A DNA stretch of 64,000 nt. Source: Crotophaga sulcirostris. Its lineage: Eukaryota > Chordata > Aves > Cuculiformes > Crotophagidae. The notes below the pieces were generated by a model that did no database searches, was not told where the DNA came from, and was given only the letters and a program-made list of their open reading frames with translations. Location: assembly GCA_013397455.1 (NCBI GenBank), contig VYZB01000296.1, forward strand, positions 924,685-988,684. Direction: 5' to 3'. Shown here piece by piece: positions 48,669 through 59,787 of the stretch (its first letter is position 1; each line of letters starts with the position of its first letter). The translations under genes and the position numbers were made by a program.

Positions 48669-49593
48669 CTTACAACATCTTAGGGTTTCTTGGGGTGGGG
48701 TTTTTGATTTTTAGACTGTTCTGGTACTGGAGCATCCATCACTGTCTTCGGTAACTATTAAAAATGTGTTTGTTTTAAAAAAACAAAATCAAAAAACTTT
48801 AGTGATGTTTATTGACATGCAATCCTTCCATGTCAGTGTCTGAGGTACACACTACTTCAATTTTTTGAAGTTGAGGATTACTTTTGGTGACAAACTTGAG
48901 TTCTTTTAGTACTCTTCTTTTTCCAGAGCTCTGCTTTTCTTCCCCTGTTTTCATGAAAGGCTGTTATTTTCTTCGGAAGAGTGCGGTAGACTTCTTAGTA
49001 CTCATGGTAAAAGAGCTTTCTTCAAAGGATCATATGAAAAAGGCATTTTTGCAGCACTCAGAGAAGAAGAGTGAAAGAAGCTACAAAAAAAAAAAAAGAT
49101 ACCTTTTTAATATGTTGGTTCCATGCCACAGATTAAGTTTACACTAATTAGAAATCATCTGGAGGCATCATAGCAGATTGAGTCTTCGGCTGGAAGTGCT
49201 TCCTGACAGGTGGTTTACCACAAAGCAACATTACAATTACCTAACACACTGTTTGATTTGTGTAAACCCTCATTACTACTCACATTATTTAATGAACTAT
49301 GTGCATTCTCTCACCTCCCTGCAGAATGCAATGCTCTCTTCCAAATCTGCAGCGCTCACGTTGAAGATTTAACCCTTCTCTTCCAAGGTAAAAAAAAGTC
49401 ACCATTGAGGAGGAGGTGAAAATTGAAATTTAAATGCCAAAATCTATCATGTAAAAAGACACATGATACTTTAAAATTTTAACTGTACAATTTGGGGGTT
49501 TGTTTTAGTGAACTGTGTAGATTGATGACATTTTGTGTAGCTTTAATTATATTTAATTGCAAAAAACTTTTTTGTGAACTGTAAGAACCTAAC
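48669..49593. other. Noncoding, with candidate exon at 49325
   Basis: AT-rich flank containing an A13 tract near 49085 and the splice-flanked segment at 49325-49387. No recognisable repeat. Confidence 0.5.
49325..49387 (+). other. Candidate 63-base internal exon
   Basis: A very strong acceptor (ttctctcacctccctgcag) is followed by 63 bases and a fair donor (TTCCAAG then GTAAAA). One frame is open in phase 1 to phase 1, so the exon keeps frame. It reads CNALFQICSAHVEDLTLLFQ, an amphipathic-helix-like peptide, and contains two CpG. Phase joins smoothly to the candidates at 46646-46786 and 59748-59787. I do not recognise the protein. Confidence 0.25.
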
Positions 49594-49664
49594 AGGTTAG
49601 GTTAAGAGTTAGACTTGATGATCTTAATGGTCTTTACCAACCTGAAAGATTCAGTGATTCTGTC
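49594..49664 (+). mobile_element. CR1 LINE 3' terminal stub
   Basis: A very short 5'-truncated CR1 copy. It has GGTTAGGTTAAGAGTTAGAC, then TTGATGATCTTAATGGTC, then TTTACCAACCTGAAAG, ending in the 8-bp tail repeats GATTCAGTGATTCTGT. The tail differs from that of the copy at 13645, which suggests another CR1 subfamily. Confidence 0.9.
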
Positions 49665-52600
49665 CAATACAAAAGTCAGAATGATCACTTTGAGATTTTT
49701 TTTTTTTCCTTAATTTTTTTTAGGGAGCCCAACATAGATTTCATGGTTACTGTAACCATACACAATCAGAAAGAGAAAGATAAGAGTTCTGCTGGTCATG
49801 AGGGAATTCCACGGCTTATCAGAACTTCATGTATCTCTGCAGGATTTGTATAAAATACCCTTGGGGCTGTGGACTCTGTGTATTTGCAGTCCTTGTCGAA
49901 GTCTTGCTGGTTTAGCCCCACGGGAGGTATTTCATAAACTGAATTGATGTGGAGTAACACAGCTGCAGAATGGTCTGTGACCCATAGTAATATTCTCTTT
50001 CATGTAGTTCAGACTCTGATGTGATTACACTCTTCAGCAAACACATATATTGAAATTCTTCCTCTAAGTGAACTTGGCTGTTTGCTGTTTATTATGGGAA
50101 AACCTCTTAGAGAAGCAAATGAAGTAAAAATCTGAATCCACAGGCATGGGGAGGTGTATTTTGTGCTATTTACTTACCTCCAGAATTATATTAATCAGTC
50201 ACCATTTCTTTTTCATTCCTTTTGCAAATAACTCAAACCTTAAATCTTTCAGAAAAAACAATATTTTAATTTCAACATTTTTATCTAATTTCAACAGAAT
50301 TATCATCTCCCTCATGTCTACCAATGATGCACTATACAAAATAATACAGAAAGGTGTTTCTTTAAAGGCACTTATCACTAGGTGGGGTTGAATAAACGTG
50401 GATTTATTCACTTGCACGGTGTTATAGAAACTCCTGGGTTAAAGGGTCTTTTGCAGAACACGTTTGTTGCATCAACTCCCTGTGAAGAAATAAGTTTTAA
50501 CGGATTGAGTGAAAAGGAAAAACACCCCACCACCTCACTCTGTAATGTTAACAAAGTTTATACTTTTATGCCACATGTCATGGATGAAAATTAGGAGGTG
50601 CCCAAGGCACCCTGAGGACTAAATACAGGTGTTGGGGTACTTGGGAATGCTTATCATCAGGGAGATCCGGAGTGTAACAGAGCAGGGCAGGCTGAGCATC
50701 CCTTGCGTGTGAAAATTAGAGGCGGTCTTGCTGGCAGGCCAGTGCCAAGAGCAGATACAGCATGCAGAGGGAACTCTGCTTCCCCCAAGCAAAAACCCAG
50801 TCCCTGAGTTACAGTGCTGACTGTCCCCACTGAGAAGCTGCCCAGGCAGGCGAGGGGAAAGAAGAGAAACTTTGGTGTCATGGAAATAGAGTGTAGTAAG
50901 CATCATCTGTAAGGCATGGCAGACAGGGATGGTCCATGGAAAAGCAGTGGCTTCCCCTTGTAACCCTCTCCATGAATGTTCTTGTTGCAAACATTTTACC
51001 TTCCTCTAAGTAATTGTCCTGTCTCCAAAGAAATGTTTCAGGGGTTCTGGCTCCAGTCTGGGAGACTGGAGAGGCCTGGTCAAGACACTGCTTGAAGCAG
51101 ATCAGTGCAGCTGGGGAAGCCCACTGCTTAGTTCCATGCTCCTTCTGAGCTCTTGAGGATAACAGAACCTGGGGGAAGGAGAGCATGGTTTATCTTTGGT
51201 TTGTACTGAGTCCAGGGGGCCTGAGCCGGGGGGGCCTGTGAGAGCACCCTTCTCGCAGAGCAAAGGGAGGTGGTGGCCTGCCTGGGCTGAGCCTTGAGGC
51301 AGGGCCTGTGCGGTGGGTCTGTGCCCTGCCCGTGTGCCCCGCCGAGTTCAGGCACAAACCTCCCCCGTGCGTGTCACTGATGGTGGGGAGTCCTCCACTG
51401 CGGTTCCTAAGGCCAGCTAGGAACACTCAGGCTTTGAAATATGAACAGGCCTAGGCTGTCTCTGAGCTATCAGAGGGATGTGTGTATTTTGAGGCCCCAA
51501 ATCTAAAAAAGTGCATCTGTTTAGCGTATTGTCTGAGACACCTCTGTGAGTCAGTGAAATCACTCACAGTGCACACAAGTACGTTTATAGACCTCTGCCA
51601 GCTTGGAACCTGACAGTGCAGTGGGATGAGCAGCTTTTCAGGTGCTGGCTATAGCATTTATTGTTAAAAAAACAATGTGTCGTCTTAAATTATTTTCTAA
51701 ATAATAGTCAATTGTATTTCTGAAGTTAAAAGATGTTTTTTAGCATCAAGTAAGTAAGTTTACCTTTTTGATGTGCAGTGCTTCCAATCAGAGCTGCATA
51801 TATCCATACTTCTCATGAAGGAGTAGTAGTCTATTTCAGAGCAACAAATGTTCAAAGGTGTGTTGTTTCAGAGCGTATATTCTCAGTCTCTCCTCTGTGT
51901 TGCAGTGGAGACTGAATGAATTCATGGAAAGCTGATCTCTTCCAGTATTTTTTTTTTCTGATGAGTTGGTATCGTGGAGGAAATTGCTCTTTGATTTTTG
52001 CCCTCTTTCACAGCTGCTCTTCTCACTGAAGCACTACTGCCTCTGAAGTGCCAGCACCAGCACAAGATCAGGTTCAAGTGCAGCACTGCTGTTAATCAGG
52101 CTCAGTTAATTTGCGTCTCACATGGAGCTTAATCCACTGCCTATTGAAAGAGTTGGAAGAATTCTCTTTGACCTAGGCAGGCTCTGTGAAAACTCAAGTC
52201 TGGGCTTCGTAACTAAAGCAACTTACAAAAGCCACAGGAGATGTGAAAACTATGTGGAATTACACAGCTGGCAAATCTGCTTGCATTTGCTTTTGCAAAA
52301 CAAATGGATAATTTTCAAGAATAGAGGGGTTTAAATACTGGCAGTGTTTGCTGTCACTTTGAAATTTACATTGTCAGCTGTTTAGATCATGTTTTATTTA
52401 AAAAACTATAAAAAGGTGAGGCATTCCTATTCCAACAGGATAACTTGTCTGATCAGGGTGAAAATGACACTGGAAAAATGAGGGGAATTAGCATACTATG
52501 TTAAATGGATCAGCATAAGGCTGAGGATTTTTTTTGTTTTCTCACTCATTTTGATGTGGGCTTTGCATTTGGCGACAGGTGAACTGTTGAAGAGGTGGGA

Positions 52601-54170
52601 AGTCACCTGTGGGCTGGAAATGCATTTCCTGACCACAGGATGCAGAGCAGCTGAGCTATTGTGGTTACCTGCAGGAACAGCAGCGGAGGCAGCCTGGGAT
52701 CAGAGCCTTCCCTCCGTTATGGCTGAGCCTTCTGAAGACAGGCTCTTGCTGGATCCAGAGATCTGAAAGAAATGCTAAAACAAAATGTTAACTGTGCTCT
52801 GCAGATTGCACATAGCTCATGGTACCAAGATAAACTGTTCAGATAGTAATGAAAAAAAAGTAAAAATCCCAGCCTGCGGTGTGCTAGGAAGGTATAAGTG
52901 GTCATAACCATGTGAAAAATTGGGATGCTCTATCAAAACGTTGCTATTTCTACAGGTTGCTGTTGTCCATTACACAAAGCTTTGAAAGAAGGGAGGATGC
53001 TAAGAAATGCCCGACATGCATTGTCATACAGACTTTCAGTAATTCTGATAAATATAACGGGGAGTTTGCATCAGCAAATATCCATGCAAAGCACATTCGG
53101 TCTTTCTGAACCTGTAGTTTATCTATGCAAACTGATGCCAACTCCTGAAATGTCATCCTCCCTTCTTTAATGTGGCATTTCAGTGCCTGGCTCACCAGAA
53201 AAGCTGCTCAGCTGCCGTAGTAAGGAGAGGCCTGTCAGCAAGACCTTAGCTAAAACAACCTGCTTTAGTGTTTGGTTTTTTTTTTTTGTTGTTGCTCATT
53301 GAAGAACCGGTGCAATCACATGGGCATGTAGTGACTGAGCCCAGCTTTTGGGCTATGTGGCTATATTTGTTATGCCAATCTGTTCAAATTGAAAGTTTTG
53401 CAGCTTCTGGTTTGAGGAATAATTATATCCCGCACTATTCCCTATGGCAGGACTGTCTTCTATTTAGGACTCTCATTTTTTTTTTTTTCTGTTCTGAAAA
53501 GAAATACCTCAATGTGTCTATGCCTTTGTTAGTTCAGTAGTTTGATTGGTCTATGGATTTGTGAGAACTGAGAAGCTCTGATTCCCTTTCCACCTAAGGA
53601 TTAACTAGGAAGGCAACTTGGAACTCAGCACAAAATTCTGTACTTTCCTTTGACTATTTAAATGGGGGAAAAAACCTCAACCCTCACCAAACCTTTTCAG
53701 TATGGATAATTTACCAACAAATGCTTATTTATTAAACTTAAAAAAAATTTTAAAAAACCAGTGTGTTCCATGTAATTCAGTGTGTTTCTGCAGTACTGCT
53801 TTGGGGTTTTTATCTTCTTTGAGGCTAGGTAGGAAAAGGGTCTTGGTGAAAATATGATTCTCTATTGTAAAATTATGCTGTGTGTGGACAGCTTAGGAAA
53901 TTCATGATTTTTCTGCCCTACCAAGATAGAATGCTATTTCAGAAGATGTTCTTAGGAGGAGAAAAAAAAAAAGTCATGTATTACTAAGTTCTTGCAAAAA
54001 TAACTTCATGATCATAGTTTTCATGCAGATGCCAAAAGCATGAAGTCAGTGACTGCAGAATAGCATGTTTTATTCAGTTTTACTTCATCCGCCATCTGAG
54101 ACACTGAGGAAGGAAGTCAGAGTTGGTATTTGGAGCTTTAGTGAAGAGATTGCCCTTATCAGAAACTCAC
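49665..54170. other. Noncoding, with a GC-richer patch
   Basis: No gene recognised. At 50600-51420 the sequence is GC-richer with overlapping minus-strand frames of 75-125 codons that show no domain. A perfect minus-strand donor (GAG then GTAAGT) lies near 50178, but the segment before it has stops in all frames. The rest is AT-leaning with T runs. Confidence 0.5.
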
Positions 54171-54462
54171 ACCTTAGCCCAGCAGTGAATGCGATGTGAA
54201 TGTAAAGGTGGTGCTGCTGCAGCAGTCGTGACAGGCGGCGTGACTGACGCTGGCCAGGCTCTGGTGTCGGGGAAACGTGTGACAAGCACAGGTCTGTACT
54301 GGTAAAAAACTTTCTGCTCCGGGCTGGAGGTAAAGAAATTCAGAATTTCAGACGCTACAAGAAAGTTTACTGGACTCTTAAAAATATAGTCATCAAAGAC
54401 AAAATTAGTAATGAATGCTTCTGCATTAACAAAGATGCAAGCAAATAATTTCAAGTCAGCTT
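54171..54462 (-). other. Candidate 292-base internal exon, minus strand
   Basis: On the minus strand an excellent acceptor (ccactgctaagc, then ttttttcccag, with a branch-like CTAAG) is followed by 292 bases open in one frame. They end AAGGT followed by GTGAGT, a strong donor. The first half reads ADLKLFACIFVNAEAFITNF, then VFDDYIFKSPVNFLVASEIL. The second half is GC-richer and low in complexity, with VTTAAAAPPL. Several CpG fall in the second half. The sharp change in composition inside one exon is odd. No family recognised. This is among the better minus-strand candidates but unproven. Confidence 0.25.
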
Positions 54463-54907
54463 CTGGGAAAAAAGCTTAGCAGTGGAGAGCAAAATGGAGG
54501 GAAGGAACCAACAGCTGTGGGCAGAGCAGGGGTCCCTGCGGGCAGCCCCAGCCTGCAGCAGGCTTCTCCCAGGGCTGTGTGGAGCTGCCCTGCACCCTGT
54601 CCTGGTGCAGGTACCTGAGTGACGGAGGGGCAGTCACTCAGTGACCTTTAGAGTAGTGAGAGCTGAGAACCACCTGTGCATCCAGATCTGGAAAAAGTGC
54701 CTTAGACTACTCAATTGCTGTGTATAATAAAAAATTCAGTACATGCTTTGTACTAGGTAGCACGAGAAGTCCTGCTTAGTGTTTAATATAGGGCATTGTG
54801 CTGTTTCCTACAAGTTGATGAAATAGTCAATTCACAAAGCTTTTTCTTGGTAGAAGTAGAATGAGAGGACATCAAGGGAACCATATCTATGGACTGGCTT
54901 TGTGATT

Positions 54908-54962
54908 TTTCTTTTTTTTTTAATTTTCTATTTTCTTATTTTTTTAATATTTTTTTATTGTC
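54908..54962. repeat. T-rich low-complexity tract
   Basis: About 55 bases almost wholly of T with scattered A and C. It may be a degraded tail of an old minus-strand retroelement, but no element body is recognisable next to it. Confidence 0.8.
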
Positions 54963-55836
54963 CTTTATATCTTTGACTTACTTTGAAACAGCTTTGGAGA
55001 GCCTGCTTTCCTAATCTGACCCATGTAAAAGGTGGTGTTTGATTCTTCAGCTCCTGGACAGGGATATTCTGAAGTACAACTAAGTGGATACGTCTGCTTC
55101 TCTCTAGGGTAGTCTGTATGATACAGGTGCAAAGAAGGGGAGTTAGTATTCGATTACTTATGTAAGTGGTATTTGATAGGAATTAGTATTTATCAATGAA
55201 GGATAAATTTAGTGAGTTCATTGTCTTCATCCATTGCACAGACCTGGGTAAGGAGAGTTTTGCCTGGCTGACTCATTCTAAAACTGTTTGAGATCTGTAA
55301 ATTCAGCCTTTAATCCTACTATAGGGAAATATTACTGCTAATATCCAAAGCCTATTAAAAAGGCATTTCCCATCTTTGAAACTTATTATCAAATCTCAAA
55401 GATGTGAAACCCCTTTTTAATACTTTTTGGACTTTATAATCTCTGTCAGGAAAATACTTTTGATGTGGCTTAAAGATTGTGAAATAAATTTTTATTCACT
55501 TTCATGACAGTTGTTTTAAATTAGTCTTCTACCATTGTTTGAGAAGGTTTGTTGTATCCTTTATTTCCTTTTTTTTTTAATGAATAGATTTTTATGTAAG
55601 AAAAATCTCATAAACACTTGGGACTCTGGAAATCACCTAATTCTCTGGAGAGAGCTGCTATTCCCATAAGAATAATTTTTTTTTTCCATCTGCCAGTCCC
55701 ATGAGTAGTCAATGACAGTGACGCCCTGTTTTCCTTGCTGTGTATTCATAATAAATTCTGTAATACCAGTAATGTATTTATAATAAGTACTTTTAGAGTA
55801 TTTCTAGCAACTGCAACTACGATTCATACAGTTTCA

Positions 55837-55981
55837 GTAATTAGCCATGCTAATTACAGTTGGGATGTCGGATGGGAGATTGTGTGCTACATTAAAACCA
55901 GAGAAATTAAAACAGAGCCATTTTATGGAACTATTATGTTCTTTGGGGGACTGCAGATCTTAGTGAAGCATTAGCTAATTA
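55837..55981. promoter_or_regulatory. Palindromic homeodomain-type motif cluster
   Basis: GTAATTAGC (55837-55845), CAT, then GCTAATTAC (55849-55857) form a perfect 9-bp-arm palindrome with a 3-base spacer. A third GCTAATTA lies at 55974-55981. TAATTA is the core for paired-class and other homeodomain proteins, which can bind inverted sites as dimers. The region is AT-rich and without open frames. A conserved enhancer is a reasonable guess, not shown. Confidence 0.3.
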
Positions 55982-58900
55982 AAAACACCAGGATAGTTTC
56001 TGAATAAACCATTAAAGCTAAAGGTTACTTTCACACTTGAGCGGTATATGTCAAAACATTTTTTTCCCTATTTGTAGCCCTTGTAGGATATAGATTTAAA
56101 AACACTGTGCACAGAGATTCTTCAGTATTATAATGGTACAAATGTGGTTAAGGGATCTTGAAGAAGCTTTTCCAGTGTTGTCAGTTTTCAGCTCCTGTTC
56201 GTGAAGGATGGAGATAACTTTCAGGCCCAGGCCCTGTGGTCCTGTCCTGCTCACCTTGGTGCTCTGCGGGGAGGCTGAAGGACCCAAGCCCCTTAAGCGG
56301 GGCTGCTGTCCTTAGAGTGGTCCTGAGAAACAGCTCTGGGGCACTTTCTGAGCTTGTGTTGCTCTGCAGCTCGCTCCCCTTAACCCTCCTGAATCCTGGA
56401 TGCTGAGGCACTTATCCTCCATTACTGGATTAATCCTTCCCTCAGCAACAGGAGGCAGGCGAAGAAATCCAGGTCTTCACAGAAGACTTTTAGAGCTACA
56501 GGGATACTGGCTCTTAGGAGAAGATGGGTGATGTGCAAGCTGTAGTGTTTAACAGCTCGTTGCGCAAGAAAATTCTTTTGCCTTTACAAGGCAATACATC
56601 AATGTTAGGTCTGTGTTTCTAATATCCATTATTAAAAAGCGTGAGATTTAGGAGATGAAGTGTATGTGCAACAGATTTTTTTTTCACTGACATCACGTAG
56701 GGATTTATAAAAGAGCTGCCAAGATGAGGTCTGCTGCTTCCTGCTTATGGCCTGACTGATGACGTACCTTTCCCTATGTAATCAGTAGGCAGTAACCAAA
56801 TCCAGCCTTGAAACATTTGAGTTTACTTCAATTTGAACAGAACAAGTGATAATCTGTTCAAAGGTTTGGGGAAACCCTATTGATACGTGGCTTAGGCACG
56901 TCTTGGACCTCTGTAAAATGAACATCATTCAAATGCTGATTTATCTGAAGCTCTATGACTTCATTGTTCGCACAGTGGTAAAATCTGTTCCTACAATCTG
57001 GATACTAAACTACTCCTGCCTATTTTCAATGCTAATTCTACTGTTCTTGCTTTAAATTTTACTGGGGAATAAATTTCCAACTGAGCACAATGTGGATGAG
57101 TGAGTAGGAGGGGCAGAGTGAAGGTTGTGCAGGTGGGGGAGTTATTTAGTTGCCAAACTGTCTTTCATGTCTTTAAGATTTCTCCACCTTTTTTCAAAAG
57201 GACAAGTATATCTTTAAGAAAAGTAGAAGGGACCTTGCATTTGGAAGGGAAAGGTAACAATTAAAAGTATTAAGAAGAGGTGTACTGCAGCACAAGAGAT
57301 CAGAGCAGAAGTATCTGGAGATTCATGTTGTAGGAGAGAAGATTGTGTTACCAAGAAGACTTCTCAGAAACTTCCTCTTGCATCATTCCAATGCCTATTT
57401 TCTTCAGAAAATATGTTACAATTTATTTACATTTAAAACCCAGTATAATTGACAGTCATAAAGATCCTATTTCCATATTGCCAAAAAGTTTTGTTTAATT
57501 AGCCTTGACAATTTTTAATGTCCTTTCTAGCAATGTAAGTGTTGTTAGGGGTTACATTCGCTAACTTTTTCAGTCTAAGAACAAGTCACTTCACGTGCAG
57601 AGGTTGTAGATCACTGTTAGTCAGCTTTGCAACTCAGGGTTTCGACGTGGAAGGTTTAATTTTCTCTGACAACAATTATTTTCTGTTGGATTGGAAAGTG
57701 GCAAGAGATCAAGAGTTCTTTTAATGTTTTATGGGGGAATTGGGAAGTTAACAGAGATAGCAAAAGCAGCTTTAGCCATCTCACGAGATACTTGTCTGCC
57801 CAGCAGCTGACCTGAGCAGGGCAGAATTTTCCATCCTTCCAAAAATGCACAGAAAAAGCTTTTGCACGTTCTTTCTGCTACTGATAACTTCAAGTATTAA
57901 GAAAACTGACGTATTATGCCTGGAGAAAAAGCATTCATACTATAAGACAGCATGCAAAGAGCATGAATATTGGTCATCTTAATTCTGATCTGTGTAATTA
58001 GGTATTTTTCAAATCATGTTTATAGGAGGAACACTCCAAGGAAGCTTATTGGTCAGGCTAATACAACAATTCTGTTAAAATAATGGGTGCAATATCTCTG
58101 GAAAATATTCTGAAAGCTTTGAGTAGTGTGCTGTAGTGGAAACCTTTGAAAAACTTTTTTATTCTGAAGAAATTGCTGGAGAAGCACATCTCTGGTACTC
58201 CTTGGGGTGTTCTGATTGTTCCAACTAAATGTTGTACACAAACACGTGAGCCTCTGCTTCCTGCACTGCCTGGCAGATGAGGAATCACAGTCTTGTGATG
58301 GGGGAATTTCATTATCTTGCCCCACGAGAGGAGGAGGTTGCTTGCTGGAGCAGTGGCTCTGAGCAGGAGCGAGACGTCGAGAGGGGGTTTGCAGTGCCTT
58401 GGGTATGGGGAGGCTGTGGTGTTCCTGTCCTGAGGGGCTCTGGCCTGCGAGAGAAAGGGAGGAGTTCAGAGATGAAAAAGAATGTTTAAAAAAAGGATAG
58501 CAGAAAAGAAATGTGAGAAATCTATATTAGTCAGAGCTGATTAAATGGGTCAGTGTTTTTTGAGCTGCAAGCTGGTTTCTGTGTTTTCCTTTCCCCTTTT
58601 TTGGTTGTTTGTTTGAGAAGATAAGTAAGCAAAGACTGTTTGAGGAGAAGCAATTTATTGTTTGAAAAAGAAGTAATATAAAAATACAGATCTGAAGTTC
58701 AATCTCCTTCCCACTCTATTTGAGTAGCAGTTTTATAGCGGATTGCCTTGAGGAGCTGTAGATAAGTATTTGTTAGTATTTCCACATTACTGTCGTTCAC
58801 GTGTTGGGCAAATAAATATTAAGAAATGTAATATGCTCAAACAATCAAGAAACTTCAATTTGGAGGTTGAGCCACAACATTTCAGTGGGCCTGTGACCAT

Positions 58901-59747
58901 CTAAGGAAAATTCATGATCTTTTTTCAAGTGACTCTCTTTAAAAAAACCCAACTAAAATTATAAAAGAAACTATCTCATATTAGTGACTGACTCAGCATT
59001 ATGAAGCAGAAACTTCCTTACTGTCATCTGAGCCCTACCACTTGGTGGTGTTGAGACAGATCACACACCTGAGCTGAAATAACTTTCTTCTCTCCTGCTG
59101 CCTGGCCTTTGGTGGCCCAGAGTGGAGATTGGACAGTAAACATAAAATGCTGGAAAGGAGGCAGGGGGTTTAGCTTTGTGTAACGCAAAAGAGTAAAGGC
59201 AGTGCTTCTGTTAAAATTTAAACAAAGGCAAACCCAAATAAACAAAACAGCCCCCACAATACTGTGGGGGTTTTGTCAGAGATGCTTGAGGGAATATCCA
59301 ATGCTTGCCTGCCTTTCAGGAAAGGGATGGTGGTTAGTTTGTAACAAAGTGCACAGGACTATTTAGAGAAGCTAATAAAGCAAACAATCAAGCAAACAAA
59401 ACCAAACACTTAAAAAAACCCCAACCCTTCCAGGGCTTTCCCTTTCTTCTTGCTTATATTTGTTTTCGTGCAACTGACAGATTTTTATGGCAGTTTTAAT
59501 CCAAACCCATCATCCAGGTACAGAAGAAGAGTAGAAATCTGGCACGGGTGGAGAATATCTAGTAGGCCAGATGGTAGGAAACATAAAGCTACATTATACA
59601 AGCATAGAGAGAGTTTAAAAGAGATTATATTCTAAGTCCATAAAAAAATTGGCAAAGGCAACAATCAAACAATTCAAAGTAGAGTGACATTTCTTCAGAG
59701 AAGATAGATATTGCATAAGAATCCTCATTTGGGCTGTCTTTCTACAG

Positions 59748-59787
59748 ACAAGAACCAAGAAGCATCCCTAAATTTCAATTTCCAAAG
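59748..59787 (+). other. Candidate 40-base internal exon
   Basis: A strong acceptor (gggctgtctttctacag) and a perfect donor (CCAAAG then GTGAGT) enclose 40 bases. Two frames are open; one reads KNQEASLNFNFQ after a split first codon and matches the phase left by the 49325 candidate. Too short to assign. Confidence 0.22.

Larger units (their letters stand above)
54463..59747. other. Noncoding, includes T-rich tract and homeodomain palindrome
   Basis: No gene recognised. A GC-richer stretch lies at 54490-54650. A T-rich tract occupies about 54908-54962. The palindromic cluster at 55837-55981 is listed separately. Open frames at 56846-57055 and 58053-58325 show no domain. Confidence 0.5.

Noticed and set aside
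50619..51426. Cluster of minus-strand frames of 74-123 codons
   Set aside because: Overlapping registers in a GC-richer patch, with no domain and no consistent splice pattern.
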